DNA of 64,000 nt, taken from contig NZ_CP040004.1 in the NCBI RefSeq assembly GCF_005697565.1, forward strand, positions 310,001-374,000. The letters run 5' to 3'. Source of the stretch: Candidatus Nanosynbacter featherlites (GTDB taxonomy: Bacteria; Patescibacteriota; Saccharimonadia; Saccharimonadales; Saccharimonadaceae). Within the stretch, counting starts at the first letter, position 1. The number at the start of each line of letters is the position of its first letter. This document shows positions 25,950 to 35,815 of the stretch, piece by piece. The position numbers were made by a program, and so were the translations under genes. The notes under the pieces were generated by a model. The model searched no databases. It was not told the origin of the DNA and worked only from the letters and a program-made list of their open reading frames with translations.

Positions 25950-27446
25950 TCACTCCTCACGCGAGGAGCGACGACTAAACCAGCCCATGAGCAGAGCCAT
26001 AACCCCAGTCGCAACAAAGCCGGCTATAGCGATGAACAATTGGTCACTGGCAGTGCCAGTGACCGCCAGCGCTCCACCCGGCCGCTTGTGCGGCGGCTGG
26101 GATGGGGGCGACACGACCTCCTGACCCCGCGTGGGGGTCGGGGAGGTCGTGGGCACGAGTGTTGACGCCGAAGGCGTGGCCTTCGGCGTCGGTGTGGCCG
26201 ACGGCGACGGGGTTGCCGTCGCGCTGGGCGTCGGCGTTGGTGTCGGAGTTGCCGACGGAGTCGGCGTTGCCGTCGCGCTGGGCGATGGCGTCACCGACGG
26301 GGTCGGCGAAGGTGTAAACTCCGGAGTCGCCGAGGGTGTCGGCGACGGTGTCGGTGTCGCGCTGGGCTCCGGGGTCGGTTCCGGTGTTGGAGTCGCGCTG
26401 GGCTCCGGTGTCGGAGTTGCCGACGGGGTCGGTTCCGGCTTCAGGAGGTAGCTTGCGCCACCTCCAGCCTCTGCCCTCCGCACGGTGGCGGAGGTGTCCC
26501 AGGAGCGTTCCTGGGATGTGATAGTTGCACTGTCTGTCCACGGACCGGGGTCCGTGGGGTCAACGTGGAGATAGAACTCCACGCGTGCCTTCTCACCCTC
26601 GTTTAGGGTGAGTTTCATTGTCAATACAGTGGAGGAGCACTCCATTGTATCGACTGTCGTGCGATGAGTGTATAGGGGTCTACCCCATACACTCGCCTCC
26701 TTGTAAGTTCCTGCTTGCGATAGCACGGTGTTGCTGTCGCAAGAGAAAACTTGGCCCTGAGACGTGAGTTCATCCCTCAGGATGAACTCTTGGGCGTCCG
26801 TGGTAGCGGTCGGGGTTACTAACGTAACCTCGACCAATGAGGGGTCATTCGGGTGAACGACACCCCATTTCGAGGCTCCAGGCCCGGGCTGGCTGCAGCC
26901 CGGACACTCCCCCACGTGGATCTCAGTCCGGCGGGTTTGACCGCCGATCTCCCACAGGAGGTCCCGGGTCTCCCCGGGAAGGAGCGTGTCGTCAATGTCG
27001 ACGCGCCACCAGCCATACGCCTCGAAGGCGTAATGGTTGGCCACCTCAACGGCATCGGTCAGTGTGATACTGACCTTACCGCCTTCGTAGACGGCGTGAG
27101 CGATAATCTCGCCATTTTCGGTGGCGAGATTGATGGGGGCACCGTAATCCCCCAGTTCGGCTGGCGGGGTGAAGGTGATGCTATCGCCTTCACAATGGCC
27201 CTCCTCAAGGGCCAATCCAAAGCCGAATTCAACCGCCTCATAGGCGGTGAATTCGGCAGAGCCGTCGACAGCGCGGATGTACTCCGCGCTGATTTCCGTG
27301 GCCGAAATCGGCCGCGGGGTGCATGACGACGTTGTTGTCGTCATGTCGTCGGGGTTCTCGGGAGCAGCAGCTGCCACCCCCGAGAAACCCAGGGCCAAGG
27401 CTAGCAGCGCAAACAGCGCTGCTAGCCCACGTCGAGCTTTGAACAT
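25950..27446 (-). CDS. GC-rich adhesin-like surface protein with LAVTG cell-wall anchor
   Basis: 498 residues. Signal peptide ([24 protein letters not shown], cut near 28), then about 290 residues that look like the paired Ig-like folds of collagen-binding (MSCRAMM) adhesins: [35 protein letters not shown] and a second domain with REDELT-type strands. Next a 110-residue stalk of T/P/S repeats ([16 protein letters not shown]). The end has LAVTG, a hydrophobic helix and RRSSREE, a sortase sorting signal; LAxTG is the class E sortase type of Actinobacteria. AGGAGA precedes the ATG. Base composition and codon choice are far more GC-rich than the neighbours, hinting at transfer. The coding DNA is full of hairpins (see findings). 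Host attachment is inference. Confidence 0.82.
   Translation of the reverse strand: MFKARRGLAALFALLALALGFSGVAAAAPENPDDMTTTTSSCTPRPISATEISAEYIRAVDGSAEFTAYEAVEFGFGLALEEGHCEGDSITFTPPAELGDYGAPINLATENGEIIAHAVYEGGKVSITLTDAVEVANHYAFEAYGWWRVDIDDTLLPGETRDLLWEIGGQTRRTEIHVGECPGCSQPGPGASKWGVVHPNDPSLVEVTLVTPTATTDAQEFILRDELTSQGQVFSCDSNTVLSQAGTYKEASVWGRPLYTHRTTVDTMECSSTVLTMKLTLNEGEKARVEFYLHVDPTDPGPWTDSATITSQERSWDTSATVRRAEAGGGASYLLKPEPTPSATPTPEPSATPTPEPTPEPSATPTPSPTPSATPEFTPSPTPSVTPSPSATATPTPSATPTPTPTPSATATPSPSATPTPKATPSASTLVPTTSPTPTRGQEVVSPPSQPPHKRPGGALAVTGTASDQLFIAIAGFVATGVMALLMGWFSRRSSREE
25953..27427. repeat. Dense array of short inverted repeats inside the adhesin-like gene
   Basis: Perfect stems (arm length, loop): 26042-26064 (10,3), 26112-26151 (10 outer plus 6 inner), 26164-26190 (12,3), 26326-26346 (8,5), 26475-26494 (7,6), 26498-26515 (7,4), 26538-26557 (8,4), 26564-26583 (7,6), 26592-26612 (8,5), 26766-26789 (10,4), 26884-26903 (8,4), 26962-26979 (7,4), 27057-27075 (7,5), 27105-27131 (10,7), 27196-27214 (7,5), 27270-27290 (8,5), 27322-27345 (9,6), 27399-27427 (12,5). 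Near-perfect longer ones: 26624-26650, 26666-26694, 26714-26743, 26808-26835, 27013-27036, 27169-27193, 27222-27257. Roughly one hairpin per 50-60 bases over the whole ORF. Confidence 0.85.
26160..26450 (-). repeat. Tandem T/P/S-codon repeats
   Basis: Degenerate repeats encoding the proline-threonine-serine stalk of the surface protein (units such as PSATPTPEP). Direct repeats in coding DNA, not CRISPR: there are no unique spacers. Confidence 0.75.
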
Positions 27447-27603
27447 GGGATCTCCTAATAGGGATGTAGAATGAAAGGATACAGATGTTAAAGAGCTTTT
27501 TAGTTCGCGTCCAGCTGGGCTGGCAAGCGAATCAAAAAGGACTCTAGCACATCAGCATCCAACTGGGCTTTAGTATTCTAGCATAAAATGTAGAAAAATG
27601 CAA
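27447..27603 (-). promoter_or_regulatory. Promoter and structured leader of the adhesin-like gene
   Basis: Minus-strand TTGCAT (27598-27603), 17 bases, TAGAAT (27575-27580). The leader of about 120 bases contains a long imperfect hairpin at 27492-27545 (AGAG, TTTTT, TTCGC and CCAGC arms), then AGGAGA at the start codon. Confidence 0.65.
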
Positions 27604-27639
27604 TACCCCCACGGCTATCTCGGCGACGTCACCCCAGTA

Positions 27640-27667
27640 AAAATCCCGCCATGATCGGCGGGATTTT
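27640..27667. terminator. Terminator of rplA
   Basis: AAAATCCCGCC / GGCGGGATTTT, six-base loop; symmetric, so it may work in both directions. Confidence 0.88.
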
Positions 27668-27695
27668 ATGGGTCAAACTGTCAAATCAATCATGT

Positions 27696-28667
27696 TTAGA
27701 GGTTGTTTTCAACCTTGATGCCAGGACCCATGGTAGTAGTCACAGCAACACTTTTGACGTAGGCGCCTTTGAGGCTGCTTGGTTTTTGGGCGTTCAGGCT
27801 GCTCAAAAATGCGCGGGCGTTGTCTTGCAATTTGTCCGTACCAAACGACACCTTACCGACGCTCAAGTGAACGATGGCTTGTTTATCGACACGGTATTCA
27901 ACTTTACCAGCTTTGGCTTCGGTGACGGCAGTCGCCACGTCTGTTGCTACGGTGCCAGACTTTGGATTTGGCATCAAACCACGCGGACCGAGCAAGCGAG
28001 CATATTTACCAAGCTTTGGCATGTACTGTGGCGTCGCCACCAAAATGTCAAAGTTCAGCTCTTCTTTGTCTAATTGCTTCAAGAATTCTTCATCACCAAT
28101 GATATCGGCGCCAGCTTTTTTGGCAGCGGCGTGCTCTTCTTCTGGCGCAAATACTGCGACGCGTACGTCTTTACCGGTACCGTGAGGCAGTGACACGGTT
28201 GCGCGAATGTTCTGGTCTGCCTGGCGTGGGTCAACACCCAGACGAACGTGCAGTTCCACTGACGCGTCAAACTTGACTGGGCTGGTCTCTGTTGCCAGCT
28301 TCAAAGCTTCTTCCAGGGTGTGCACTTTGTCTTTCTCAATCTTTTTGGCAGCTTCTTGGTATTTTTTACCGCGGCGCTCTAGGCGTGGTCGAGTGACTGG
28401 CTTTGGACCCTTTTTGATGTGTGCTTCAGCATCTTCGTCTTGTGGAGTGGTATCGCCTGCTTCTTTGCGAGCTTCCTTCTCTGCTTTAGCTTCAGCTTCG
28501 TCCAAAGCTTTTTGGCTGCGCTTGCCTGCTTTGGCAACGTGCGCTTCACGGACTTCGTGTTTTTCAGCGCCAGCAATGGCAGCTTCAATCTCAGCGATGG
28601 TATTCTTTTCGCTGACCTCTAGGTTTAGTTCTGCTGCTTTTTCCAGCAACTCGGCTTTTTTGGCCAT
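27696..28667 (-). CDS. rplA: Ribosomal protein L1 with N-terminal HeH/SAP-like extension
   Basis: 323 residues from ATG 28667 (AAAGGA upstream); ordinary L1 is about 230. The first 35 residues (KKAELLEKAAELNLEVSEKNTIAEIEAAI) look like a helix-extended-helix/SAP motif, followed by a charged K/E/A-rich linker to about residue 95. The L1 body has KYQEAAKKIEKDKVHTLEEAL, VDPRQADQNIR, LPHGTGKDVRVAVFA, LGPRGLMPNPKSGTV and VHLSVGKVSF. Not next to rplK, which lies 4.2 kb upstream. Confidence 0.95.
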   Translation of the reverse strand: MAKKAELLEKAAELNLEVSEKNTIAEIEAAIAGAEKHEVREAHVAKAGKRSQKALDEAEAKAEKEARKEAGDTTPQDEDAEAHIKKGPKPVTRPRLERRGKKYQEAAKKIEKDKVHTLEEALKLATETSPVKFDASVELHVRLGVDPRQADQNIRATVSLPHGTGKDVRVAVFAPEEEHAAAKKAGADIIGDEEFLKQLDKEELNFDILVATPQYMPKLGKYARLLGPRGLMPNPKSGTVATDVATAVTEAKAGKVEYRVDKQAIVHLSVGKVSFGTDKLQDNARAFLSSLNAQKPSSLKGAYVKSVAVTTTMGPGIKVENNL

Positions 28668-28748
28668 GAGATATATCCTTTCTGTGGTGCAATCGGTGCT
28701 CGGTTTTTCCCGAGGTTCACCTCCCAGCATTGATTATTATTCCGGTTG

Positions 28749-28777
28749 ATTATATCAGTTTTGGCGATCAATTTCAA
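28749..28777 (-). promoter_or_regulatory. Promoter of rplA
   Basis: Minus-strand TTGAAA (28772-28777), 17 bases, TATAAT (28749-28754). About 75 bases of leader follow, with a CCTCGG/CCGAG hairpin near 28710 that could be an L1 target. Confidence 0.75.
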
Positions 28778-29949
28778 TGAGACTCCTGTGCCAACCGCCG
28801 AAAGGCTGTGACGAAGGTATTGCTTGGTACCACAAACACGTCTGCTTGTGAGCTGTCATCTGCTGAGATGAGCCGTAGTCCAAATCGCCACTGTCCGGAT
28901 ATCTCCTCACAGTCTAGTTCTGGCTTGGCATTGATAGTATGGTCGTCAAACGTCTCCTGCCATTCACCGTTATTGTCAGTGTAGAATGTTCCGTCAACAT
29001 AAAACTCGCCTGGCTCAAGCATATGTTCCGCTAAAAAATTCTCATCAGCCATGAGCTGCGCGCATAGCTCTGAGGCCTCAGCTTGCATTAGTTTAGTGAC
29101 GCGTTCAGCTGAAATGTTGCGCTGGCTCAAGTCAGTGGCTCTGTCCGCGAGTAGATACTCGGTCGCTTCGATTGACTGACTGCGCCATTTGTCCTGAAAA
29201 GTCGCCAGGTAGTCAAATGGCTGGCTTTCATCTCTCTGTTCGTGATAGATGAGGTCAATATCTGCCAGCTGATCAAATGGTACGATGGTCTTTGTTGCAC
29301 CGTGAGTCATTTCGATATGAAGTTTGGGCAGGAGTTTGGCTTCCCCGTCTTCTAAAACGACCGGCACAAATACAGCGAGCTTGTCAGCGATGATTGGCTC
29401 GGTTTGTTTAAAAATATTCACAATGGCTTGACAATGCTCTGAGTCGGCAAGCAGCTCATCAAACTCCCTGGTAGCTTTTTCGGTGAGTCGTTGTATGATG
29501 AGTTGCTGTTGTTCGGGGCCAAGCTTGTTGAATGATTTCCTCGACAAAACTCGGTTGACTAGTCCACCGGTATCATAAACCAGTTCGGCGTAGTCCGACG
29601 GCTCTTCTGGCTCTTGCTGACGAATCTCCATGATGTGAGATACATCCAAGCGGTCGCCGTTATCGAGCGCCAAGCGTACCGTGCGTTCGCCCAGCTCTGA
29701 ACTGACCTCAAACCGTGCGACTGCTTCTGAGAACTGTTCAACACCTAAGGTAGGCTCGCCGTCACTGTTGTTGTGGGAGGTTATGGCGGTGATGTCGACC
29801 GGCTTGCTTAGTAACTCGGGAGTGAATAGTTGGTTGTTCAGGGTTGTCTGCAATGTCTCATCTGGTAGGTCCCTGTTGTAGGCCATATCCATCAGGCCGT
29901 CCAGAACAATTGGTCGCTTTTGGGGACTAGGAAAAGGTGCTTCACTCAT
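28774..29949 (-). CDS. Uncharacterised large soluble protein
   Basis: 391 residues, acidic, without signal peptide, membrane helix or recognised motif. TATAAT (minus) lies eight bases before the ATG. It sits between rplA and a small divergent gene, inside what is normally a compact ribosomal cluster. Base composition resembles the neighbours. No function can be assigned. Confidence 0.65.
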   Translation of the reverse strand: MSEAPFPSPQKRPIVLDGLMDMAYNRDLPDETLQTTLNNQLFTPELLSKPVDITAITSHNNSDGEPTLGVEQFSEAVARFEVSSELGERTVRLALDNGDRLDVSHIMEIRQQEPEEPSDYAELVYDTGGLVNRVLSRKSFNKLGPEQQQLIIQRLTEKATREFDELLADSEHCQAIVNIFKQTEPIIADKLAVFVPVVLEDGEAKLLPKLHIEMTHGATKTIVPFDQLADIDLIYHEQRDESQPFDYLATFQDKWRSQSIEATEYLLADRATDLSQRNISAERVTKLMQAEASELCAQLMADENFLAEHMLEPGEFYVDGTFYTDNNGEWQETFDDHTINAKPELDCEEISGQWRFGLRLISADDSSQADVFVVPSNTFVTAFRRLAQESH

Positions 29950-30053
29950 GTACGCATATTATACCAGTGAATTGCAGAAAAATCAATAGCAGTGAGTGCA
30001 TTTCATGGAATATTTGCGTATTTAGCAACAATATGATAGTATTTGTAATTACT

Positions 30054-30587
30054 ATGGAACGTGGAGAAAACAGTAATCTTACACCTGGTGGGCACGATGA
30101 AACAACTATTGGTGCGACCTTTGATGACATTATGGCGGGCGCAGACATAACTGGCGAAGACATGGCTGATGTTCCCAGAAAATGTCGAGACTGTCCAGTA
30201 CTAAAGCACAATCTAGGAGAGATAGCTTGTATACGTAAAGAAGTGCAAGAAGGTCTGAGTGCGGATCCTGAAGAGCTAAAGAAACGTTTACTGATGATGA
30301 GAGAAGCGGGTCATGAGGCTTTGGCACCGTTAACAGATGACCAGATAGATCAAATAGCCGTTAGTGCTACAAGCCATCAGCAAAGAGAGGCTTTAGCAAT
30401 ATTAAACAACTTTGACCATCAATCGGCTAAACTACAGGATGATGTAGATCGTCTTACTGGTCACTGTGCGGGACCTCTTAAGATGCGTGGTTCGCGGGAT
30501 GGCAAGACGGTGACGGTAACGAGCTGCATGTCGGGTATAATAGCCCATTCAGGTAAAACAGGATTTGCCGACGTACATTACAGTTAG
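30054..30587 (+). CDS. Uncharacterised small protein with Cys pairs
   Basis: 177 residues from ATG 30054; in-frame codons upstream run into the promoter of the divergent gene. KCRDCPVLKH followed by a third Cys (IACIRKEV), and HCAGPLKMRGS followed by TSCMSG later, could form a metal site or disulfides. Predicted helical middle. A TATGAT at 30032-30037 is a weak -10; no clear ribosome site. No family recognised. Confidence 0.5.
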   Translation: MERGENSNLTPGGHDETTIGATFDDIMAGADITGEDMADVPRKCRDCPVLKHNLGEIACIRKEVQEGLSADPEELKKRLLMMREAGHEALAPLTDDQIDQIAVSATSHQQREALAILNNFDHQSAKLQDDVDRLTGHCAGPLKMRGSRDGKTVTVTSCMSGIIAHSGKTGFADVHYS

Positions 30588-31913
<1,326 letters not shown>

Positions 31914-31919
31914 GTTGTG

Positions 31920-32471
31920 TTAAGCGCGAATAGTGACGATGTCGTCGGCTTGTAGCTTGATGATGCGTGACGCGACTGAGGACGTCACTTCCCCACCGTC
32001 GACATAGACACTCACCATATCACCGAAGTAGTTGATGGCTTCGGTGATATTTTTGGCTGGTGGCATACCAGCTGGGTTGGCGCTGGGTGCAAGGATGGGG
32101 CCCGTCTGGTGGATGAGACGTGCCAAATTTCCAGTGACCAGTCGAAAAGCTAGGGTGCCGTTTTGGTGGGTGGTGTGCAAAAAAGCGTTGCTGGCTGGGA
32201 CGATGATGCTGGTCGGTCGCTTGATATTAAGCTGCAGGTAGTGTTGACGTTGAGTGGGCGTTAAGCCTGGGATGTCTGATATGTTGGCGACCAGGATGAT
32301 GCAGGATTCGTTAGCTGGACGATGTTTAGCGCGATACAGGCGCTCCATGGCGCAGTGGTTAGTCGCGGCAGCAACGATGCCGTAGATGGTGTCGGTTCTG
32401 AGGACGACTAAATTGGCACTGGTCAGTGCCTCTGACACACGGGGGTCGGATACGGTATTTGTGATGAGCAT
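31920..32471 (-). CDS. tsaC: Threonylcarbamoyl-AMP synthase (Sua5/YciO/YrdC family)
   Basis: 183 residues of the YrdC fold: VLRTDTIYGIVAAA, LYRAKHRPANESCIILV (KxR substrate site) and PTSIIVPAS, with GPILAPSANPAGMPPAKN later. It makes the threonylcarbamoyl-adenylate for t6A37 of ANN-decoding tRNAs. It has no C-terminal Sua5 domain, so TsaC-like; YciO-like function cannot be excluded. Confidence 0.88.
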   Translation of the reverse strand: MLITNTVSDPRVSEALTSANLVVLRTDTIYGIVAAATNHCAMERLYRAKHRPANESCIILVANISDIPGLTPTQRQHYLQLNIKRPTSIIVPASNAFLHTTHQNGTLAFRLVTGNLARLIHQTGPILAPSANPAGMPPAKNITEAINYFGDMVSVYVDGGEVTSSVASRIIKLQADDIVTIRA

Positions 32472-32487
32472 TGAATTTTACTAGAGG

Positions 32488-32775
32488 TTAACCGCCAAGA
32501 TTGTCGATAATGGTTTGCACAAGACCTCTAGGAGTTGGCGGTGGTGTTTGGTCTGGTTCTTGGGTTGATGATGTTTCTTTAGCTGAAGGTGTCGAGGTGG
32601 GCTCGGTGTTGATGTGAATAGAAGTGGCAGCGGTATCAGCTACTTCCTTCAGTATGACCGCTGGTGGAATGAGCAAAGCAGAGGTGACGGCTACCGCACC
32701 AACAACAGATTTGACGGTGTCTTTGAGTCCCCTTTCGTTCTCTGTTGATAGCTTTGCAAACTCTGGCAGATCCAT
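32488..32775 (-). CDS. Small uncharacterised membrane protein
   Basis: 95 residues: N-terminal charged helix, one hydrophobic segment (SVVGAVAVTSALLIPPAVIL, about 22-42), then a T/S/P-rich tail. TATAAT (minus, 32782-32787) six bases before the ATG supports it as a real, leaderless gene. Confidence 0.6.
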   Translation of the reverse strand: MDLPEFAKLSTENERGLKDTVKSVVGAVAVTSALLIPPAVILKEVADTAATSIHINTEPTSTPSAKETSSTQEPDQTPPPTPRGLVQTIIDNLGG

Positions 32776-32807
32776 ACCTGTATTATATCATATTTAGTCA
32801 TAATATA

Positions 32808-32837
32808 CAATTACTCCCGCCAGGGCGAGAGTAATTT
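32808..32837 (-). terminator. Terminator of rplK
   Basis: Imperfect stem AATTACTC/GAGTAATT extended by CGCC/GGCG, with an A/T-rich tail. Confidence 0.65.
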
Positions 32838-32856
32838 GTGATTGACATGAAGCTGA

Positions 32857-33282
32857 TTAGTCGGTGACTTCAACACCCATGCTGCGAGCAGTGCCGGCGA
32901 TGATTTTGACGGCACCCTCTGTGTCAATGGCGTTGAGCTGGTCTTTTTTGACTTCAGCAATCTCTTCCAACTGAGCGCGGGTGATTTTACCGACCTTGTC
33001 GGTGTGTGGTTTGCCGCTACCCTTTTGGATGCCAGCTTTTTCGCGGATCATGTCGTCCACTGGCTGACCCAATGATTTCCATGCAAAAGTGCGGTCTTCG
33101 AACACTTGAATGTGTACAATGACGTCTTTGCCCATCAGATCTTTGGTGGCGTCGTTAAATGGATTGATGAAATCCATCATGTTTAGTCCCCACTGACCCA
33201 AGGTTGAACCAACTGGAGGTCCAGCAGTCGCGCGACCAGCTGGAATACGTAGTTTTAGATTTCCAATGACTTTCTTTGCCAT
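32857..33282 (-). CDS. rplK: Ribosomal protein L11
   Basis: 141 residues from ATG 33282 (AAAGGG upstream); the open frame upstream to 33411 crosses the divergent promoter and is not expected to be translated. KLRIPAGRATAGPPVGSTLGQWGLNMMDF is the N-terminal thiostrepton-site domain; the C-terminal RNA-binding domain ends GTARSMGVEV. Not followed by rplA as in most bacteria. Confidence 0.97.
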   Translation of the reverse strand: MAKKVIGNLKLRIPAGRATAGPPVGSTLGQWGLNMMDFINPFNDATKDLMGKDVIVHIQVFEDRTFAWKSLGQPVDDMIREKAGIQKGSGKPHTDKVGKITRAQLEEIAEVKKDQLNAIDTEGAVKIIAGTARSMGVEVTD

Positions 33283-33370
33283 GATGATAAACCCTTTCAA
33301 AATTAGTTGAAGCGTATTGAAAGTGTGCGTAACATAGGTATTATACAAAAAAGTATGGTATAATTCAAGC

Positions 33371-33922
33371 ATGAACGTGCGAGGCCCGCTCCCCATTAAG
33401 CGCATCATCAACGCGTTTGGTGCGGTGGGCTACACATTGCTCCTATTTGTTTACGCAATCATCTCCCTGTCCGCCGTAGTTTGGCTGATTCGTCGCGGTA
33501 AGTTCTTTGGACTATCAATCAATCTGCGCACCGCAGAACCGTTGGTACAGACAGCGCCGACGGAGCCAGAGCCGTTGATGGCTCAGCTGTTGAGCGCTGC
33601 GTTGGGGATTGCCACGGCGTTGGTACTCGTCATTAGCCTGACAGCTCTCACTTATTGGCTGGGACGCGGTGGGTCGCGAATGCTGAAGCGGTCAGTGCGG
33701 TTTTGTCAGTGTCCCGTTACGTTGGTGACGTTGTTAGTGGGCAAAGTGCTGGCTTGTGGCGTGGCGACCGTGCCGGTTTTGTTGGCTGGTATTTTGCAGA
33801 TGGGTAATCTGTGGGTGGTGATCATTTTGTTGGGATTTATCACCGTGGCGTTGATCATTTTTCTGCTGCAGCATTATCTGGCACACACCAGTGAAGTAGT
33901 ACAAGCCAAAGACGTTTGGTAG
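33371..33922 (+). CDS. Uncharacterised membrane protein, four helices
   Basis: 183 residues with four predicted membrane segments (about 12-38, 72-95, 115-138, 142-163). No motif recognised. TATAAT (33359-33364) is six bases before the ATG, a leaderless arrangement. Divergent from rplK. Confidence 0.65.
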   Translation: MNVRGPLPIKRIINAFGAVGYTLLLFVYAIISLSAVVWLIRRGKFFGLSINLRTAEPLVQTAPTEPEPLMAQLLSAALGIATALVLVISLTALTYWLGRGGSRMLKRSVRFCQCPVTLVTLLVGKVLACGVATVPVLLAGILQMGNLWVVIILLGFITVALIIFLLQHYLAHTSEVVQAKDVW

Positions 33923-33938
33923 CTTGGCTTGCGCCGCA

Positions 33939-34775
33939 TTATTTTTTGCGTGACAGAAAGTGCGTGACTACATTGCCGGCAACGATGCCAGCTGCCACGC
34001 CACCAGCAATGGTCAAAGCTTTGACCGCCTCTTTGCCAATCTCTGAGAGCGCCAACATGCGAGCTATCTTTGGGTCTTTGATTTCAAGGCTGGTTGGGAT
34101 TTCAGGTGGACGAGTGTCGTCCTTTGGTGCCTGCGCCTCTTTTGATGCGACAGGTAAGCTGTCGTATGTGGAATTTATCATATTGGCTTGGTGCTGTCCC
34201 AGGGATATTGCAAAATTGGCAGCAAAATAAGCAGGCATACGTGAGGGGTCTTCTTCGCACTCTTCCACGGACTCCTCGTATAGTTGGTTTACATGTAGTT
34301 TAGCTTGCGCTGGTATGTCTGCCTGCTTTTCTGGAATACTGTCTGGAGCGATGGCATGTGCTGCAGCCATAACTGCCTGTCTATCGCTTTCCATCAGATC
34401 GGCAAACCAAGCGAGCAAAGATTCCTTTTGCTTTGGTGTTGTCGGTAAGTCTTGTAAGTAATGGGTGGCGAGTTCTCGTAGTGCTGGGAGATACTGCATA
34501 TTTAATAAGGTGCTGGACTTATTGAGGACACGCTGTTGCTCATCAATAGTCTGGTTGGCAGATAGTTTTCCAAAGGTTGTGATCAAACTATTTATGGCGA
34601 CTAGATGTTTACGAGAGGCATCTGCTAACTCATTGCCATCAGGCTCACCCAGTGCTTCTAACCATTCTTCTGAGACTTTGGCGGCCTCCTGAGCGGTGTC
34701 GTTACTGGGCTGTATGATCCCCTCGTTTTTCTTGGAGTTATCATCACTGGGTTGCGGCATTTCTAGTGTGCTCAT
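33939..34775 (-). CDS. Uncharacterised protein with C-terminal membrane anchor
   Basis: 278 residues: a long acidic, mostly helical soluble part and a single hydrophobic segment near the C-terminus (ALTIAGGVAAGIVAGNVVTHFL) followed by SRKK, so probably tail-anchored. GGAGAGG precedes the ATG. It lies between rplK and nusG, where bacteria normally have nothing. No family recognised. Confidence 0.65.
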   Translation of the reverse strand: MSTLEMPQPSDDNSKKNEGIIQPSNDTAQEAAKVSEEWLEALGEPDGNELADASRKHLVAINSLITTFGKLSANQTIDEQQRVLNKSSTLLNMQYLPALRELATHYLQDLPTTPKQKESLLAWFADLMESDRQAVMAAAHAIAPDSIPEKQADIPAQAKLHVNQLYEESVEECEEDPSRMPAYFAANFAISLGQHQANMINSTYDSLPVASKEAQAPKDDTRPPEIPTSLEIKDPKIARMLALSEIGKEAVKALTIAGGVAAGIVAGNVVTHFLSRKK

Positions 34776-34834
34776 GGTAAAACCTCTCCACCCTTTTGAT
34801 AATAATTGATAAATTGGACTGTCTGGTCTACGTG

Positions 34835-35380
34835 TTAGACTTTTTTCACCTGCAAAGCGTCAAGTTCAACTGGAGTGTCGCGTCCAAACATGCTGACCAT
34901 GACACGGATTTTGCCTTTAATTGGGTCGATTTCAGCGATTGCGCCGTCAAAGCCTTTGAACGGGCCATCGGTGATGGAAACAACTTCGCCCTCTGAGAAA
35001 TCAATCTGGTGCTTTGGTTCTTCAACGCCCATGCGCTTTTTGATTTTGGCGATTTCTTTGTCAGAAACTGGCGTTGGTGTGGTGTCTGCACCGACAAATC
35101 CAGTCACGCCAGGCGTGTTGCGGATGATGTACCACGTTTCATCAGTCAAATTCATCTCCACCAAAACATAGCCTTGGAAGATCTTGGCTTCAACGACTTT
35201 ACGTTTACCGTTTTTGATTTGGATTTGTTTTTCTTTCGGGACCATGACGTCAAAGATTTTGTCTGCCATGTCAACACCGTTGATGCGCTGACGAATGGAT
35301 TCTGCTACTTTCTCTTCGTAACCAGAATAGGTGTGAATAGCATACCACTGACGGGTTGAGTCGTAACGATTATTTGCCAT
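34835..35380 (-). CDS. nusG: Transcription antitermination factor NusG
   Basis: 181 residues. NGN domain (RQWYAIHTYSGYEEKVAESIRQR, IFQGYVLVEMNLTDETWYIIRNTPGVTGFVG) and C-terminal KOW (FSEGEVVSITDGPFKGFDGAI). Binds RNA polymerase and ribosomal S10/Rho. Follows secE by 18 bases, the conserved pair. Confidence 0.97.
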   Translation of the reverse strand: MANNRYDSTRQWYAIHTYSGYEEKVAESIRQRINGVDMADKIFDVMVPKEKQIQIKNGKRKVVEAKIFQGYVLVEMNLTDETWYIIRNTPGVTGFVGADTTPTPVSDKEIAKIKKRMGVEEPKHQIDFSEGEVVSITDGPFKGFDGAIAEIDPIKGKIRVMVSMFGRDTPVELDALQVKKV

Positions 35381-35398
35381 AAAAAACTCCTTTTACCT

Positions 35399-35725
35399 TT
35401 ATTTCAAAATTTGCTCAAAGATCCAGTTAAATCCAGCGTCAAGTAATAAAATTAATGTGGTAAGCAGTAATGTGAAGCCGATCACGGTGCCAGTCATGAT
35501 CCAGGTGTTAGCGCGGGTTGGCCAGCGAACTAGCTTCAGCTCGGCCCACGCTCCCTTGAAATAACCAACAAATGAGTCGCGCATACCTAAATCTGCTTCA
35601 GTCTTGTTGACAGCGCGTGCTGGTTTGGTGGTTGGTTTCTTTTTGATGGTTTTTTTAGGGGAATCATCCGTTGCCTTGATGCGGCGTACGGTAGTTTTCC
35701 CTGTCTGCTTACCCTTTTCTGCCAT
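35399..35725 (-). CDS. secE: Preprotein translocase SecE with basic N-terminal extension
   Basis: 108 residues. The conserved part is the C-terminal GYFKGAWAELKLVRWPTRANTWIMTGTVIGFT and one membrane helix. The first 45 residues are lysine/threonine-rich (TGKTTVRRIKATDDSPKKTIKK). Minus-strand TATACT at 35769-35774 is the likely promoter. Confidence 0.95.
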   Translation of the reverse strand: MAEKGKQTGKTTVRRIKATDDSPKKTIKKKPTTKPARAVNKTEADLGMRDSFVGYFKGAWAELKLVRWPTRANTWIMTGTVIGFTLLLTTLILLLDAGFNWIFEQILK

Positions 35726-35741
35726 GTGTTTCTCCCAAATT

Positions 35742-35764
35742 AAAAAGTCTGTTTTTCACAGACT
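35742..35764 (-). terminator. Terminator of the kinase gene at 35816
   Basis: AGTCTG / CAGACT, seven-base loop, then T5 on the minus strand. It overlaps the start region of the secE transcript. Confidence 0.7.
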
Positions 35765-35815
35765 GTCAAGTATAGCTTAGCACAAAAAATGTATGCATTG
35801 CAAGTTTGAGCGGTA

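Noticed and set aside
26160..26450. CRISPR-like repeat array
   Set aside because: Repeats are degenerate, adjacent and in a coding frame, with no unique spacers.
26131..26451. Plus-strand ORFs in the GC-rich repeat part of the adhesin gene
   Set aside because: Low-complexity shadows of the T/P/S stalk; the minus frame has signal peptide, sorting signal and ribosome site.
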